This document shows positions 31,366-42,110 of a stretch of 64,000 nt of DNA, one piece after another. The stretch's first letter is position 1. Each line of letters opens with the position of its first letter. This stretch comes from Pseudoips prasinana. Taxonomy: Eukaryota > Arthropoda > Insecta > Lepidoptera > Nolidae. The position numbers were made by a program, and so were the translations under genes. Below the pieces are notes generated by a model. That model saw only the letters and a program-made list of their open reading frames with translations. It was not told the DNA's origin and ran no database searches. The DNA lies in assembly GCA_951640165.1 (NCBI GenBank), contig OX621261.1, positions 2,294,001 to 2,358,000 of the forward strand, in the 5' to 3' direction.

Positions 31366-31674
31366 CTAGCTGTGCACCGCGGTATTACCCGCGTTAATTT
31401 TTATAAATTATTATAGCTCCTCCCCCGTAGGCGATAGCGTGATAATATGTAGCCTATATGTTGACCCGACCTTTTAGTAATATTCATGCAAAATTTGAAG
31501 TAAATCCATGCAGTACTTTTCGAGTTTAACCCGGACATACATGCAGACAAAAATTCTAAAAACTATATTTTTGGCTTCAATATCGATTATAGATCACGTC
31601 CCAAGTATCCTTTTAAAAAAAGATATTCAATGTACAGTTTTGACTTTCCTACGATTTTATTATATATGTATAGA
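31366..31674 (-). mobile_element. Helitron-like type A
   Basis: Minus strand TCTATACATATATAATAAAA to GGTGCACAGCTAG. It forms an inverted pair with 31129-31339, 26 bp apart. Confidence 0.85.
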
Positions 31675-31679
31675 TTATA

Positions 31680-32106
31680 ATATATTGCCAGTGATGACTT
31701 ACGGAACAGAGACGTGGTCGCTCACTATGCGCCTTATCAGCTGACTCAAAGTTACCCAAAGAGCAATGGAATGGGCTATGCTTGGAGTTTCCCTGTGAGA
31801 TGGAATCAGAAATGCTGAGATCCGCAGGCGAACCAAAGTAACCGACATAGCCCGAAGAATTGCTAAACTGAAGTGGCAGTGGGCAGGGCACATAGCTCGT
31901 AGAACTGACGGCCGTTGGGGCAGAAAGGTTCTCGAGTGCGACCACGAACCGGAAGATGAAGCCGATGATCTTGTGAGGGCCGTTGGAAGTTGCTGGATGC
32001 GGATAGCGCAAGACCGATAATTGTTGAGATCGTTGAGAGAGGCCTTTGTCCAGTAGTGGGCGTCTTTCGGCTGATATGATGATGATAATGATGATGATGT
32101 GACATA
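31680..32106 (+). pseudogene. RTE-like LINE C-terminus (family 2)
   Basis: ILPVMTYGTETWSLTMRL, then LKVTQRAMEWAMLGVSL, RNAEIRRRTKVTDIARRIAK and LKWQWAGHIARRTDGRWGRK, with stops in the last quarter. The tail reads GGCTGATATGATGATG. The 492-base open frame on the opposite strand is an antisense shadow. Confidence 0.85.
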
Positions 32107-32504
32107 TACAACATGTAACGTAATTAACGCACACCCTCAAACACCCTAATTAGAATATTATGTTGTTATCATAATACATACACTGAATTTTTAATTTAAC
32201 ATGTATATTCATTGTTATTTACTAAATTAGTTTCTTGGAATAAAGTTTATTTTTCTTAATTTTGTTTTAAATGATGGAATTTGTATGAAAACAAATAAAA
32301 CTGCGATTATAAAAGTCTTATAACTTTGACTTACGGTCCATTTCAATTTGTTTTGACTGTATAGGGTTAAAATGACAATAATTTCCGTAGTTTTAATTAT
32401 TTTGGAATAAAAAATAATCTTTATTAAAAATGATATAAATCGATTCAGTAAACGATTCTGAACAAACTATTTTCAGGATGTGCGTTAATTAAGTTACATG
32501 TTGT
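32107..32504. mobile_element. MITE family M, complete
   Basis: ~400 bp with inverted ends CAACATGTAACGTAATTAAC / GTTAATTAAGTTACATGTTG. No coding. The right terminus is duplicated in inverted form just outside (32511-32533). Same family as 39873-40271 and 37908-38784. Confidence 0.85.
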
Positions 32505-32533
32505 TGTTATACAACATGTAACTTAATTAACGC
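32482..32533. repeat. Foldback at the MITE M right end
   Basis: 32482-32504 and 32511-32533 are 23-bp perfect reverse complements with a 6-bp spacer. The outer arm is an extra inverted copy of the terminus. Confidence 0.9.
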
Positions 32534-32547
32534 GCAATAACAATATA

Positions 32548-32868
32548 TTGGGACATTATTCACACGGCCATCTGATCCCAAACTAAGCAGAGCTTGTACT
32601 ATGGAAACCAGATAACTGATAGACTACATATACTACTTTTCTTTTGTAAATACATACTTATTATAATTACTCCTAGACTCAGACAAAAAGACATGTTCAT
32701 GCATGTCCTGACTCTGGGTGTAATTATCTATATTAGCATGTATTTACAAAAGAAAAAGTAGTATATGTAGTATATCAGTTATCTGGTTTCCATAGTACAA
32801 GCTCTGCTTAGTTTGGGATGGATTAAGATGGCGGTGTGTGAAAATTGTCCCAGGATATTATTATCATT
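32548..32868. mobile_element. Tail-to-tail inverted pair of SINE B 3' halves
   Basis: Minus copy 32548-32698 and plus copy 32700-32868 are arranged as arms of ~140-150 bp meeting at ACATGTTCATGCATGTCC. Both lack the tRNA-like head. Each has GGCCATC/GATGG, ACTAAGCAGAGCTTGTACTA and the GTAAATACATAC block. Confidence 0.85.
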
Positions 32869-33002
32869 GTTATATATGTCACATGAATAAGTATAAAACC
32901 TTATGGTTTGAAGTTGATCAGACCAAGAAAACACGTTGTTCCATACAATCTTTGCGAAACCTTTTTTTCACCCCCTTAGGGGTTGAATTTTCAGAAATCT
33001 TG

Positions 33003-33510
33003 TACTATGGAAATCAGATAACTCATATACTACATAGCTGTGCCCCGCGGTTTTACCCGCGTTAAATTTTATAAATTATCATTGCCCCTCCCCCGTAGGT
33101 GATAGCGTGATAATTTGTAGCCTATATGTTGACCCGACCATGCAAAATTTGAAGTAAATCCATGCAGTACTTTTTGAGTTTAGCCCGGACATACATACAG
33201 ACAAACAGACACACAGACAAAAATTCTAAAAAGTATATTTTTGGCTTCGATATCGATTGTCAATCATGCCCCAAGTATCCTTTAGAAAAAATATTCAATG
33301 TACAGTTTCGCCTTTCCTACGATTTCATTATATGTATAGATAAGATATAGTACTTTTCTTTTGTAAATACATACTTATATGATAATTTTACCCAGAATCA
33401 GGATAAACAGAGATGTTCGAGCACACAAATATATTTCCTGGTTGGAAATCGAACCCACGACCTGCGGCGTGAAAGGCAACTATCTACAACCACACTAACC
33501 AGCCCATCAA
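33003..33510 (-). mobile_element. SINE family B split by a Helitron-like element
   Basis: SINE parts 33003-33034 and 33341-33510 flank a type A Helitron (33035-33340). The insertion site (CATACTACAT/ATAGTACTTTT) is the same as in the copy at 3797-4314. Box-B-like GGTTCGATTTCC is visible near 33445. Confidence 0.75.
33035..33340 (-). mobile_element. Helitron-like type A
   Basis: Minus strand TCTATACATATAATGAAATC to GGGGCACAGCTA; the last bases of the CTAG end are deleted at the junction. Confidence 0.8.
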
Positions 33511-33735
33511 ATTTATGTATTAAGTTAAAATAAATTATGAATTAGATATGTTTCATTAATGATAATTACATAACTCAAATATTTGCACGCTCTCAGAGGA
33601 GAATATGTTGGTATAATCATCCATCATCTTTTATAACATACTTTATATTCTGTTTGAATAAATTAATATTTAATTTGACTTTTGAGCGTCTACTCTTTGT
33701 TTGCCATTCATATAATATGTTTCCTCTTGTTCTTT

Positions 33736-34281
33736 AGTCAAAGTCAAAAATAATTTATTCCGTAAAAATTTTACATTTATGTGGAATCGTATTTTTTTTT
33801 ACCCTACCGTGCAGTACCAAATATGGATTCCTTCTTAAAAGGGGCGATACACATAATGTAAATACTAGATATAAGAATAATCTCATATTGCATACTACCC
33901 GTCTCCACAAAATAAGTAACTCTTTTATGGGGCAATGTATAAGATTCTATAACAAACTTCCCAATGATATTAGAGAATTGGCTACGAATTAGTTTAAAAG
34001 AATTATTAAAGCCAAATTGTGTAGCAGGGCATATTACAAAATTTATGATTATTTAAGTGATAAAAGTGCTTGGGATTGAGTTGTTCTGAGTCAACACACA
34101 TAATTGTAATTAATCTTAAGTATATTTTATTTTAAAAAAGGATTCCTACTGAGTTTTCTGGCAGTGTTTCTCAGTAGCTGTCACGTCATGCACTGCACGG
34201 TAGGGTAAAAAAAATATGACGATTCCACATAAATGTAAAATTTTTACGGAATAAAGTACCTTTGACTTTGATTTTGACTTT
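33736..34281. mobile_element. LINE C-terminus and 3' UTR flanked by an inverted copy of its own tail
   Basis: Plus strand from ~33815 encodes FMGQCIRFYNKLPNDIREL, FKRIIKAKLCSRAYYKIYDY then a stop, and the 3' UTR runs to a (TTTGACTT)n-type tail at 34281. At 33736-33814 the last ~80 bp of that UTR occur inverted (ATTCCGTAAAAATTTTACAT). CR1/jockey-like by the FYNKLP...YYK pattern. Confidence 0.75.
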
Positions 34282-35030
34282 AGTGCATGACGTGGCAGCT
34301 ACTGAGAAACACTGCCAGAAAACTCAGTAGGTATCCTTTTAAGGGTTCCGTAGCCAAATGACAAAAAACTGAACCCTTATAGATTCGTCATCGTCGTAGT
34401 GTCCGTCCGTATGTCACAGCCACTTTTTTCCGAAATTATAAGAGTTGTACTGATGAAACTTGGTAAGTAGATGTATTCGGTGAACCGCATTAAGATTTTC
34501 ACACAAAAATAGAAAAAGAACTATAATTTTGGGGGTCGCCATACATAGAACTGAAACCCGAAAAAAATTTTTTCATCGTACCCATACATGTAGGGTGTCT
34601 ATGGATAGGTCTTCAAAAATGATATTGAAGTGCCTAATATAATGTTTTTCTAAACTGAATAGTTTGCGCGAGAGATACTTCCAAAGTGGTAAAACGAGTG
34701 ACCCCCCTGGAACTTCTAAAATAAGAGAATGATTGAATGAACGAAAATTGGTTTGAACGAGATCTAGTAAGTGGTTTGTTTTAATTTGTCATAAATCGTA
34801 AACCGCAATTTACTTTCATTTGATCAACTGAAATACTTGCTGCTACGGAACCCTTTATGGGCGAGTCCGACTCGCACTTGGCCGGTTTTTTTAAATAAAA
34901 TTTATTTAAGCTTAATTACAATCATGTGTGTTGACTCAGAGTAACTCAATCCCAAACAGTTTTGTCACTTACATAATCAGAAATTTTGTAATGTTAGCTG
35001 TTTGGCTTTAATAATTCTTTTAAACGTATT
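34282..35030 (-). mobile_element. Second, inverted LINE 3' part interrupted by a 'GGGTTCCGTAGCC' element
   Basis: 34282-34341 is the inverse of 34139-34193 (CTACTGAGAAACACTGCCAG), and 34886-35030 is the inverse of ~33984-34138 (GCTTTAATAATTCTTTTAAA). Between them lies the 544-bp element at 34342-34885. The last ~90 bp of the UTR are missing. Confidence 0.75.
34342..34885 (+). mobile_element. 'GGGTTCCGTAGCC' element (family G) in a T-run
   Basis: AGGGTTCCGTAGCCAAATG to GACTCGCACTTGGCCGG, flanked by T-runs. The inverse LINE copy at 34110-34145 shows the unoccupied site with one T-run. Non-coding; contains GTCACAGCCACTTTTTTCCG and GCGCGAGAGATACTTCC. Confidence 0.75.
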
Positions 35031-35064
35031 CTATTTAACATGACATTTACAATATTTATTGTAT

Positions 35065-35113
35065 TTAACATGTCAGCCAAGTGACGTTCACTGCTGGACA
35101 AAGGCCTCTCCAC
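35065..35113 (-). mobile_element. RTE-like LINE family 2 tail fragment
   Basis: GAGAGGCCTTTGTCCAGCAG on the minus strand, then a diverged end. Confidence 0.5.
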
Positions 35114-35155
35114 AATGCAGTTATTTCCATCATTCATAGGGCAATCGGTTTGTGC

Positions 35156-35505
35156 AATTTTTTTTTTATGTTAGAGGGCGACATACGAGCAAGTGGGTCA
35201 CCTGATGGTAAGTGATCACCGCCGCCCATGTACACTCGCAACACCAGAGGTGTCGCGAGTGCGTTGTCGGCCTTTAAAAGTCAGCAAACAAGTGTTGGTG
35301 ACCCTTCCCCCACCCCAATGAGCTCTGGCGACCTTACTCACACGCGGAAACACAACATTAGAATTATTAATGTTATTATTAAGGAATGTCTTCTGTAAGG
35401 TGGAGGTACTTCCCCAGTCGGGCTGCTCTTTGAGCGAATGAACGCTATGCCGTAGGGCAGCTCTCTTAGAAATTGAAAAAATATTGTTTTTTAAAGACAT
35501 CGCCC
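35156..35505 (-). mobile_element. LINE 3' region
   Basis: Plus strand TTATGTTAGAGGGCGACATA, CACCTGATGGTAAGTGATCA and ATGTACACTCGCAACACCAG is the inverse of a 3' block I know from lepidopteran LINEs; on the minus strand it ends in a poly(A)-like run (35160). The 97-codon frame there is not the original protein. Confidence 0.5.
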
Positions 35506-35739
35506 GCACTAGGGAATATATGATGCGATGAACTTTACAAACATATAATAGACGGACACAAATTTCATCCAGTCTCAGAACTACTATTTATGGGTTGCAC
35601 AAATAGTTGTCGGGCGGCGCGGGAATCGGCGAGGCGAGTCTATTAGCGGCTTATTCGAATGTTAATGATATTTTAATAATGTTGCTACGTTAATAATGTT
35701 AATAATTTTAAAATATTGAAAAGTTTAATAATGCTGATA

Positions 35740-36135
35740 TCTATACATATATTAAAATCGTAGGAAAGTCAAAACTATACATTGAATATTTTTTAATACT
35801 GATACGAGGAGCGTGATCTACAATCGACATCGAAGCCGAACATATCGTTTTTAGAATTTTTGTCTGTTTGTCTGTTTGTCTATATGTATGTCCGGGCTAA
35901 ACTCAAAAAGTACTGCATGGATTTACTTCAATTTTTGCAAAATAAATTCAAATTTATTTATTTATCGAACATACATACAGACGTATGTATGTCCGATAAT
36001 TAATAAATTTTGCATGAATATTACTAAGAGGTCGGGTCAACATATAGGCTACATATTATCAAGCTACCACCTACGGGGGAGGAACTGTGATAATTTATAA
36101 AATTTAACGCGGGTAAAACTGCGGGGCACAGCTAG
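35740..36135 (+). mobile_element. Helitron-like type A with internal foldback
   Basis: TCTATACATATATTAAAATC to GGGGCACAGCTAG. Longer than usual (396 bp) because of an inverted duplication near 35945-36010 around CATACATACAGACGTATGTATG. Confidence 0.85.
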
Positions 36136-36532
36136 TGTATACTAATAATAACGCACGCAGGTATATCTATGTACCTACATATATACAAAGTGTACATATA
36201 TCTCATAGAAAGCGTTCGGGGATGATGACGCAAGATCCATGATTTTTGTTCACCAAGAAAGTGGTCAACACGCCTACAGAAGTTTTCACTTCAAAGACTA
36301 AAACAAGGCTTTTAAACAACTACTAATGAAAGGTAGTATAAGAACATAAAATAATTTTACTTAATTAAAATATTCCTCTGTAACCAATTAAATATAATTA
36401 AATAATACAAAAGAAGTAACTGAGATAACACGATCTTTTCTATAATAATATTGTTAAAACAATGAACGCTTCCATTACAGGGATTGTAATTTATAATTTT
36501 GTATAAAGATTTAGTTAGCTACCCAGTGTAAG
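36136..36532. other. Unassigned stretch
   Basis: Only AT-rich sequence; no frame or shared repeat beyond short matches. Confidence 0.3.
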
Positions 36533-36960
36533 AGAGGTATATGTACTGTGTACATATAATAATAATAATAATAATGTCCTTCCGAGCGAGTTTTGGCCAT
36601 GGCGGCCATTCTCAACAGAGATTAGCCAATTGCACAGGACATATTATAGTGCACAAGTGTGTGCGCAAACACAGGGGCACTTTCTATTCCATCACTCTCA
36701 TGATTTGATGGGACGACTAGCGACACGACCGGAAAGAGGTCAGGTACAGGACCGACGGCTTTACGTGCTCTCCGAGGCACGGGGGTATAATACCGCCAAC
36801 TCCCAGACTTCGGGCTGACACTGAGAAATTTCTATTTACGGAAAAATCCCAAAATCACTTTTTGGACCGACCCGGGATTTGAACCCAGGACCTCGTTATC
36901 TGCAGGTGAACACGCTACCGCTAGACCAACGAGGCAGCCAAGAGGTATATGTACTGTGTA
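36533..36960 (-). mobile_element. SINE family A, complete, with 20-bp target duplication
   Basis: AGAGGTATATGTACTGTGTA occurs at 36533-36552 and again at 36941-36960. The SINE between (36553-36940, 388 bp) has its tRNA-like head at the right (box A TGGTCTAGCGGT, box B GGTTCAAATCC on the minus strand) and an (ATT)n tail at the left. This defines the family's true ends and shows LINE-type target-primed insertion. Confidence 0.95.
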
Positions 36961-37017
36961 ATTATACAATAAAACTGACCTTAAGAGAATGTTTAAGGTC
37001 ACAAGCCTCCCCAAAAT

Positions 37018-37456
37018 GCACTTTTTACATTAGTGTCCAGTTTTCCCCCCTGAAGCAATTCTTTCAAGGGGGAAAACTGGACTATGTCGTAATGACAAGG
37101 GGGCTTTCTGGACACTTTTTACATTAGTGTCCAGTTTTCCCCCCTGAAGCAATGCTTTCAAGGGGGAAAACTGGACTATGTCGAAATGACAAGGGGGCTT
37201 TCTGGACACTTTTTACATTAGTGTCCAGTTTTCCCCCCTGAAGCAATTCTTTCAAGGGGGAAAACTGGACTATGTCGTAATGACAAGGGGGCATTCTGGA
37301 CACTTTTTACATTAGTGTCCAGTTTTCCCCCCTGAAGCAATTCTTTCAAGGGGGAAAACTGGACTATGTCGTAATGACAAGGGGGCATTCTGGACACTTT
37401 TTACATTAGTGTCCAGTTTTCCCCCCTGAAGCAATTCTTTCAAGGGGGAAAACCGG
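37018..37456. repeat. 94-bp hairpin-rich tandem repeat
   Basis: ACATTAGTGTCCAG recurs at 37027, 37121, 37215, 37309 and 37403, exactly 94 bp apart. Each unit holds GTCCAGTTTTCCCCC and its inverse GGGGGAAAACTGGAC around a ~7-bp loop, plus a second pair CTGGACAC/GTGTCCAG. Units differ at very few positions. About 4.6 copies. Confidence 0.97.
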
Positions 37457-37526
37457 AATAAGCCAATGCAACTATTGCGCTGCTAATTGCACGAGTCTAC
37501 CTTAGCGGTCCATAATGTAGTTTCGA

Positions 37527-37668
37527 GAGGTAATATGTTCGATGAACGGAAAGTCGACTAAACGATTGATCGAATGTAATTTATTGCGAAACAAACTTTT
37601 GTCGACAAACGCTGCTTCGACTGAACGATTCTTCAAAAATGTATTAATCGATGGACTGCACTTTTAAG
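37527..37668 (-). repeat. Repeat family Q
   Basis: Inverse of 22473-22577 with an insertion; CGATGAACGGAAAGTCGACT to TTAATCGATGGACTGCACTT. Confidence 0.6.
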
Positions 37669-37721
37669 AAAAATCAGAGTATCACGTCTAGGCCCAACCA
37701 AGGATTTGATTTATAATATAA

Positions 37722-37796
37722 TAATAATATCTAGGGACAATGTCACACAGATCATCTTAGCCCTAAACTAAGCAAAGCTTGTACTATGGGTACGTG
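37722..37796 (-). mobile_element. SINE family C 3' fragment
   Basis: TCTAGGGACAATGTCACACA through GCAAAGCTTGTACTATGGGT, then cut. Confidence 0.7.
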
Positions 37797-37907
37797 AGCG
37801 TCAATTTTGAATAATGAAAACGAAAATGCAAGCGCTAGACTAACGAGGCAGTAGCTTATTTAATACTCCGTAGTTATTAAAAAAATCCTACAAATTAAAT
37901 GTATATA

Positions 37908-38784
37908 CAACATGTAACTTAATTAACGCACAGCCTGAAAATAATTTGTTCAGAATCGTTTACTGAATTGATTTATATCATTTTTAATATAGGTAATTTT
38001 TTATTCCCAATTAATCAAAACTACGGAAATTATTGTCATATTAACCCTGTACAGTCAAAACAAATTGAAATGGACCGTAAGTCGAGGTAATATGACTTTT
38101 AAATCGCAATTTTATTTGTATTCATACAAATTTCATCATTCAATATTAAAGAAAAATGAACTTTATTCCAAGAAACTAATTTAGTTAATAACAATGCAGA
38201 TACATGTTAAATTAACAATTCAGTGTATGTATTATGTTTACAACATAATATTCTAATTGGGGTGAAACGAAATAATGAAATTTATTCAGCACTTGGGTAT
38301 TAACATACACTTGTACTTGTCAAGCTCACAATGCAGTACATAAACATAGTCGAATACAGTATTAAAATTACAAAAAAATAATAAGTCCGTCCGTGCGGTC
38401 TGTTTTATCAGATATATTTTCTTAAATCCTAAAATAAATAACAAGTTACTAATCTATTATTTTGAAATTTAGTTGTACAATATTAAAGTTAAAGAATTGA
38501 AGGCAATGAGCATTTGGCTAGCGCAGAAGGCTCTTAACCAGTAGCTTAAATTAAACGACTAATACCCGAGGCCACCCTTTTGGGGTTCGGGCCACAGCTC
38601 AGGGGGCCGCTGAAGCAAAAGGACAGAATTCTAAGAGAGGGTGTGATCAGTTGCACGGGATCACCGATGACGCGTTAAGGGGCCAAAGCGATCCTCGCCG
38701 CTGAGGAGCCTACCCTAGCTAACCTGCAGCTTTCTCTAGCTGCCTAGATGTTTGAGGGTGTGCGTTAATTACGTTACATGTTGT
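37908..38784. mobile_element. MITE family M split by repeat R
   Basis: Left part 37908-38267 and right part 38749-38784 rejoin to a normal MITE M. Both inverted ends are present (ACAACATGTAACTTAATTAA and ATTACGTTACATGTTGTAT). Repeat R (minus, 38268-38748) is inserted near one end. Confidence 0.8.
38268..38748 (-). mobile_element. Repeat family R, fullest copy
   Basis: Minus strand from GCTAGAGAAAGCTGCAGG to GAATAAATTTCATTATTTCG, ~480 bp. It shows all segments found separately elsewhere. The AATAAA and the one-sided tail suggest a 5'-truncated LINE 3' UTR. Confidence 0.65.
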
Positions 38785-38934
38785 ATATATAAGAATAAAT
38801 GAACTTACCCTTGCCGGGGGTTGATGAAACAGGCCCGTTCGGCACCACCATTGCAGTTACAGTCGGCTTCTGAAACAAAAATTGATTACCACTTATCAAA
38901 TGAATTCACCAGAAACACTTTGTGGTTAATCTGT

Positions 38935-39143
38935 ATGGAGGTCGTGGGTTCAATTCCCACCCAGGACAGATATTTGTGTACATGAACATGTCTGTTTGTC
39001 CTGGGTCTGGGTGTAATTTATCTATTTAAAGATGTATTTACAAAGGAAAAGCAGTACCTATATCAGTTATCTGGTTTCCATAGTACAAGCTTTGCTTAGT
39101 TTGGGATCAGATGGCCGTGTATAAATATCCTGGGATATTATTA
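38935..39143 (+). mobile_element. SINE family B
   Basis: Box-B-like GGGTTCAATTCCCACCCAGG, body CATGAACATGTCTGTTTGTC, 3' end GATCAGATGGCCGTGTATAA. The first half of the tRNA-like head is missing. Confidence 0.8.
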
Positions 39144-39147
39144 CTTG

Positions 39148-39332
39148 CCGTGGAAGTGGATGCAAGGGGTATACCAGCAAAATTCCTCTATAACCTATTA
39201 AAAGACCTTGGATTATCAAGAACTTCCGTAAGTTCTATATTAGAACGAGTATCCAATGCGTCATTGTTAGGATCTTACCAAATTTGGCTAGGGAGAGGGG
39301 GAACACAGAGACACAGAGAAGGTGAGCGTTGA
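39148..39332 (+). pseudogene. LINE C-terminal fragment (R1-like)
   Basis: LAVEVDARGIPAKFLYNLLK, DLGLSRTSVSSILERVSNAS and YQIWLGRGG, then a stop. 'VEVGARG.....LY.lLkdLGls' is a known C-terminal pattern of some insect LINEs. The GC-rich 3' UTR continues to ~39500. Confidence 0.6.
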
Positions 39333-39525
39333 TGCATCCCCTTAAACCTACATCTGAGTCGCAAGTCTCAGACTCTGTCGAGTGTTCCCTCCTCTAACAC
39401 TCACAGCTGAACCCGGTTCCGCAAGGTGATCTATTGAATGCTACGAATTAAGTCATCTACGGGACGGTCGGACGCAACGTGCGTCGACACCCTCGCGCCC
39501 TCTCATCTTCCCCATACGTCGGGTT

Positions 39526-39752
39526 TTGCAGGCGCTGCTGCCGCTTTGGCGGAAACCCTTAAACGGCGCAAATACACAAATAAGATTTTTCAAATTTTAT
39601 TTTGAGCCGTTTGGGGTAAAATCCTTAGCACCATGGAGCCCAAGAGCAAATTTAATATTGTGCCAAATAGCTAAACGATTGATCGACGCTTCCCATGATC
39701 AGAGGGCTTATTGGGTCAGAGGATCAGGGCACTTCTGGGCACTTTTCCCATA
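39526..39752 (+). pseudogene. LINE C-terminal fragment
   Basis: FEPFGVKSLAPWSPRANLIL and AKRLIDASHDQRAYW fit the 'v.slGpWgp.a......l..rL....gd.rag' block of LINE C-termini. The related end block is at 22610-22790. Confidence 0.55.
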
Positions 39753-39872
39753 AGCGATGCGGAGGGATTATTGGACGCCTTTTAGGGTAAATAGTGTATT
39801 TAATTGTTTAATTTAAATATTTATCTAATTTTTAGCTTATAATTTAATTTAATTTAATTATTTACGTTTGAA

Positions 39873-40271
39873 TATACAATATGTAACGTAATTAACGCAC
39901 ACCCTCAGACACCCCAATTAGAATATTATGTTGTAATCATAATACATACACTGAATTTTTAATTTAACATGTATATGCATTATTATTTACTAAATTAGTT
40001 TTGTGGAATAATGTTTATTTTTCTTTATTTTGTATTGAATGATGGAATTTGTATGAATACTAATAAAACTGCGATTATAAAGTCTTATTACTTTGACTTA
40101 CGGTCCATTTTAATTTGTTTTGACTGTACAGGGTTAATATGAGAATCATTTCCGTAGTTTTAATTATTTTTGATAAAAAAATACCTATATTAAAAATGAT
40201 ATAAATCGATTCAGTAAACGATTCTGAACAAACTATTTTCAGGATGTGCGTTAATTACGTTACATGTTGTA
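39873..40271. mobile_element. MITE family M, complete
   Basis: ~399 bp with inverted ends AATATGTAACGTAATTAACG / GCGTTAATTACGTTACATGT; TATA-like bases on both sides may include the target duplication. Confidence 0.9.
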
Positions 40272-40465
40272 TACTTAATCGATATTAAAACCGCCGTCAT
40301 CTACTACTTATACAATAAATTGATATATTGCTTTTTATTTAAATACTACTACTTCTTGACAATAACTTAATATAACCCAGCAAAATATCTATGTAACTAG
40401 AAATAATTATATATACTTAAGTATATTAAGTAAAAACATGTTCTGACTATTTACGAGCGCTTTTT
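40272..40465 (+). repeat. Dispersed locus repeat hosting a family G insertion
   Basis: CTTGACAATAACTT, CATGTTCTGACTATTTACGA and GCGCTTTTT recur at 45230-45410, where the T-run is uninterrupted. Confidence 0.7.
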
Positions 40466-41184
40466 AGGGTTCCGTAGCCTAATGGCAAAAAACGGAACCC
40501 TTATAGATTCGTCATGTCTGTCTGTCTGTCTGTCCGTCCGTATGTCACAGCCACTTTTTTCCGAAACTATAAGAGCTGTACTGTTGAAACTTGGTAAGTA
40601 GATGTATTCTATAAACTGCATTAAGATTTTTACATAAAAATAGAAAAATAATAATAATTTAGGGGGGTCGCTATACATGGAAGTGAAACTCAAAAAATTT
40701 TTTTTCATCGTACCAATACATGTTTGTGTCTATGGATAGGTCTTCAAAAATGATATTGAGGTTTCTAATATAATTTTTTTATAAACTGAATAGTTTGCGC
40801 GAGAGACACTTCCAAAGTGGTCAATGAGTGACCCCCCCTGTAACTTCTAAAATAAGAGAATGACAAAACTAAAACAAATATATAATGTACAGACGCCAGC
40901 ACATCCAGCTACTCCAATCTGTCAAATTTCTTTTATAGATTTTCGACTTTATCTCAGAAATATAAGGTTCACTTTCAATTGGGGAAATTTGACAGATTGG
41001 GGTAGCTTGATGTGCTGGCGTCTGTACATTACCATGCAAACTAACAACAAAAATTGTGTTGAATGAGATCTAGCAAGTAGTTTTTTTTAATACGTCATAA
41101 ACCGCAATTTGCTTTCATTTAATCAACTGAAATACTTGCTGCCACGGAACCCTTCATGTGCGAGTCCGACTCGAACTTGGCCGG
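40466..41184 (+). mobile_element. 'GGGTTCCGTAGCC' element (family G) carrying a MITE
   Basis: AGGGTTCCGTAGCCTAATGG to GACTCGAACTTGGCCGG between T-runs. Without the 135-bp MITE and its TA it is ~582 bp, matching the 586 bp at 58625-59210. The unoccupied paralogue at 45400-45420 reads GCGCTTTTTTAAAGTCTACG, proving insertion in a T-run. Confidence 0.85.
40890..41024. mobile_element. 135-bp MITE (family T), TA target
   Basis: CAGACGCCAGCACATC to GATGTGCTGGCGTCTG, flanked by TA; the other family G copy at ~59030-59055 shows the empty site. Confidence 0.92.
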
Positions 41185-41427
41185 TTTTTTAAAGTCTACG
41201 TGAATGAAAACCCTTTTTATTTTATTTATTTTGAGAGTATTTTAATACAAATACAACTCATAGTATATTTGGGCTGCATGGATAGAAATTTCTGCACAAT
41301 CCTGGTATTCGCAAGCAAAACCGCCTTCTGCATGTACCTCTCCAGCCAGATATCAAGTCTTAAACTTGCAAGGTTGATCTTCAAGGATTTAGGAGTAACT
41401 CCATTTGTGGATATAACAATAGGTATT

Positions 41428-41842
41428 CATCATATCAGCCGAAAGACGTCCACTGCTGGACAAAGGCTTCCCCCAAGGATCTCCACCATAGCCGGTCCTG
41501 CGCTGCCCGCATCCAGCGGCTTCCGCGATCCTTGCAAGATCGTCGGTCCACCTTGTAGGGGGCCTGCCCACGCTGCGTCTTCCTGTTTGCGGTCGCCACC
41601 CGAGAACCTTTCTGCCCCATCGGCCGTGGGTTCTACGAGCTATGTGCCCCGCCCACTGCCACTTCAGTTTGGCAATTCTTTGGGCTATGTCGGCTACTTT
41701 GGTTCGCCTACGGATTTCAATGTTTTCGATTCGATCGCGCAGGGATACTCCGAGCATAGTCCTCTCCATTGCTCTTTGGGTGACCTTGAGCCTTCTGATG
41801 AGGCCCATAGTGAGCGACCACGAAGACTTTCGACTAAAGAAG
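41428..41842 (-). pseudogene. RTE-like LINE C-terminus (family 2) with 12-bp target duplication
   Basis: The open frame MGLIRRLKVTQRAMERTMLG, RDRIENIEIRRRTKVADIAQ, RIAKLKWQWAGHIARRTHGR, PPTRWTDDLARIAEAAG is the best copy of this family here. ACAATAGGTATT is duplicated at 41416-41427 and 41843-41854. 5'-truncated to 415 bp, ending in a short ATGATG tail. No RT core. Frames on the plus strand are antisense shadows. Confidence 0.92.
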
Positions 41843-41861
41843 ACAATAGGTATTATATTAT

Positions 41862-42110
41862 TGGAACGAAGTTCCTTATCGCGCGTTGTGAAAGGGGGCT
41901 AGACGGAAAAAAATCTCACGAAAAGTTGTCACGACACTTTTTGCAGCTGTGCAGCGTGCGCACGTTTCTCTGTACATTTTTTCATTTCTATTTCGCATTG
42001 AACGGTGTGGTGTCGCGACGATTATTTTTGTTGAGTGTATACAGGTTTTTTGTACATAATAAATAATAAGAAATAACTTCGTTCCATCCGGGTGTCCCTT
42101 GACACCTCTC
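41862..42110. mobile_element. MITE-like repeat family N
   Basis: TGGAACGAAGTTCCTTATCG at the left and AACTTCGTTCCA near the right, with CATTGAACGGTGTGGTGTCG and CTTGACACCTCTCAAG shared with 50673-50945. Non-coding. Confidence 0.6.

Noticed and set aside
31649..32140. 163-codon minus-strand frame
   Set aside because: Antisense of the LINE remnant at 31680-32106.
41158..42066. 302-codon plus-strand frame
   Set aside because: It runs antisense through the LINE family 2 fragment (41428-41842) and into MITE N; not a gene.
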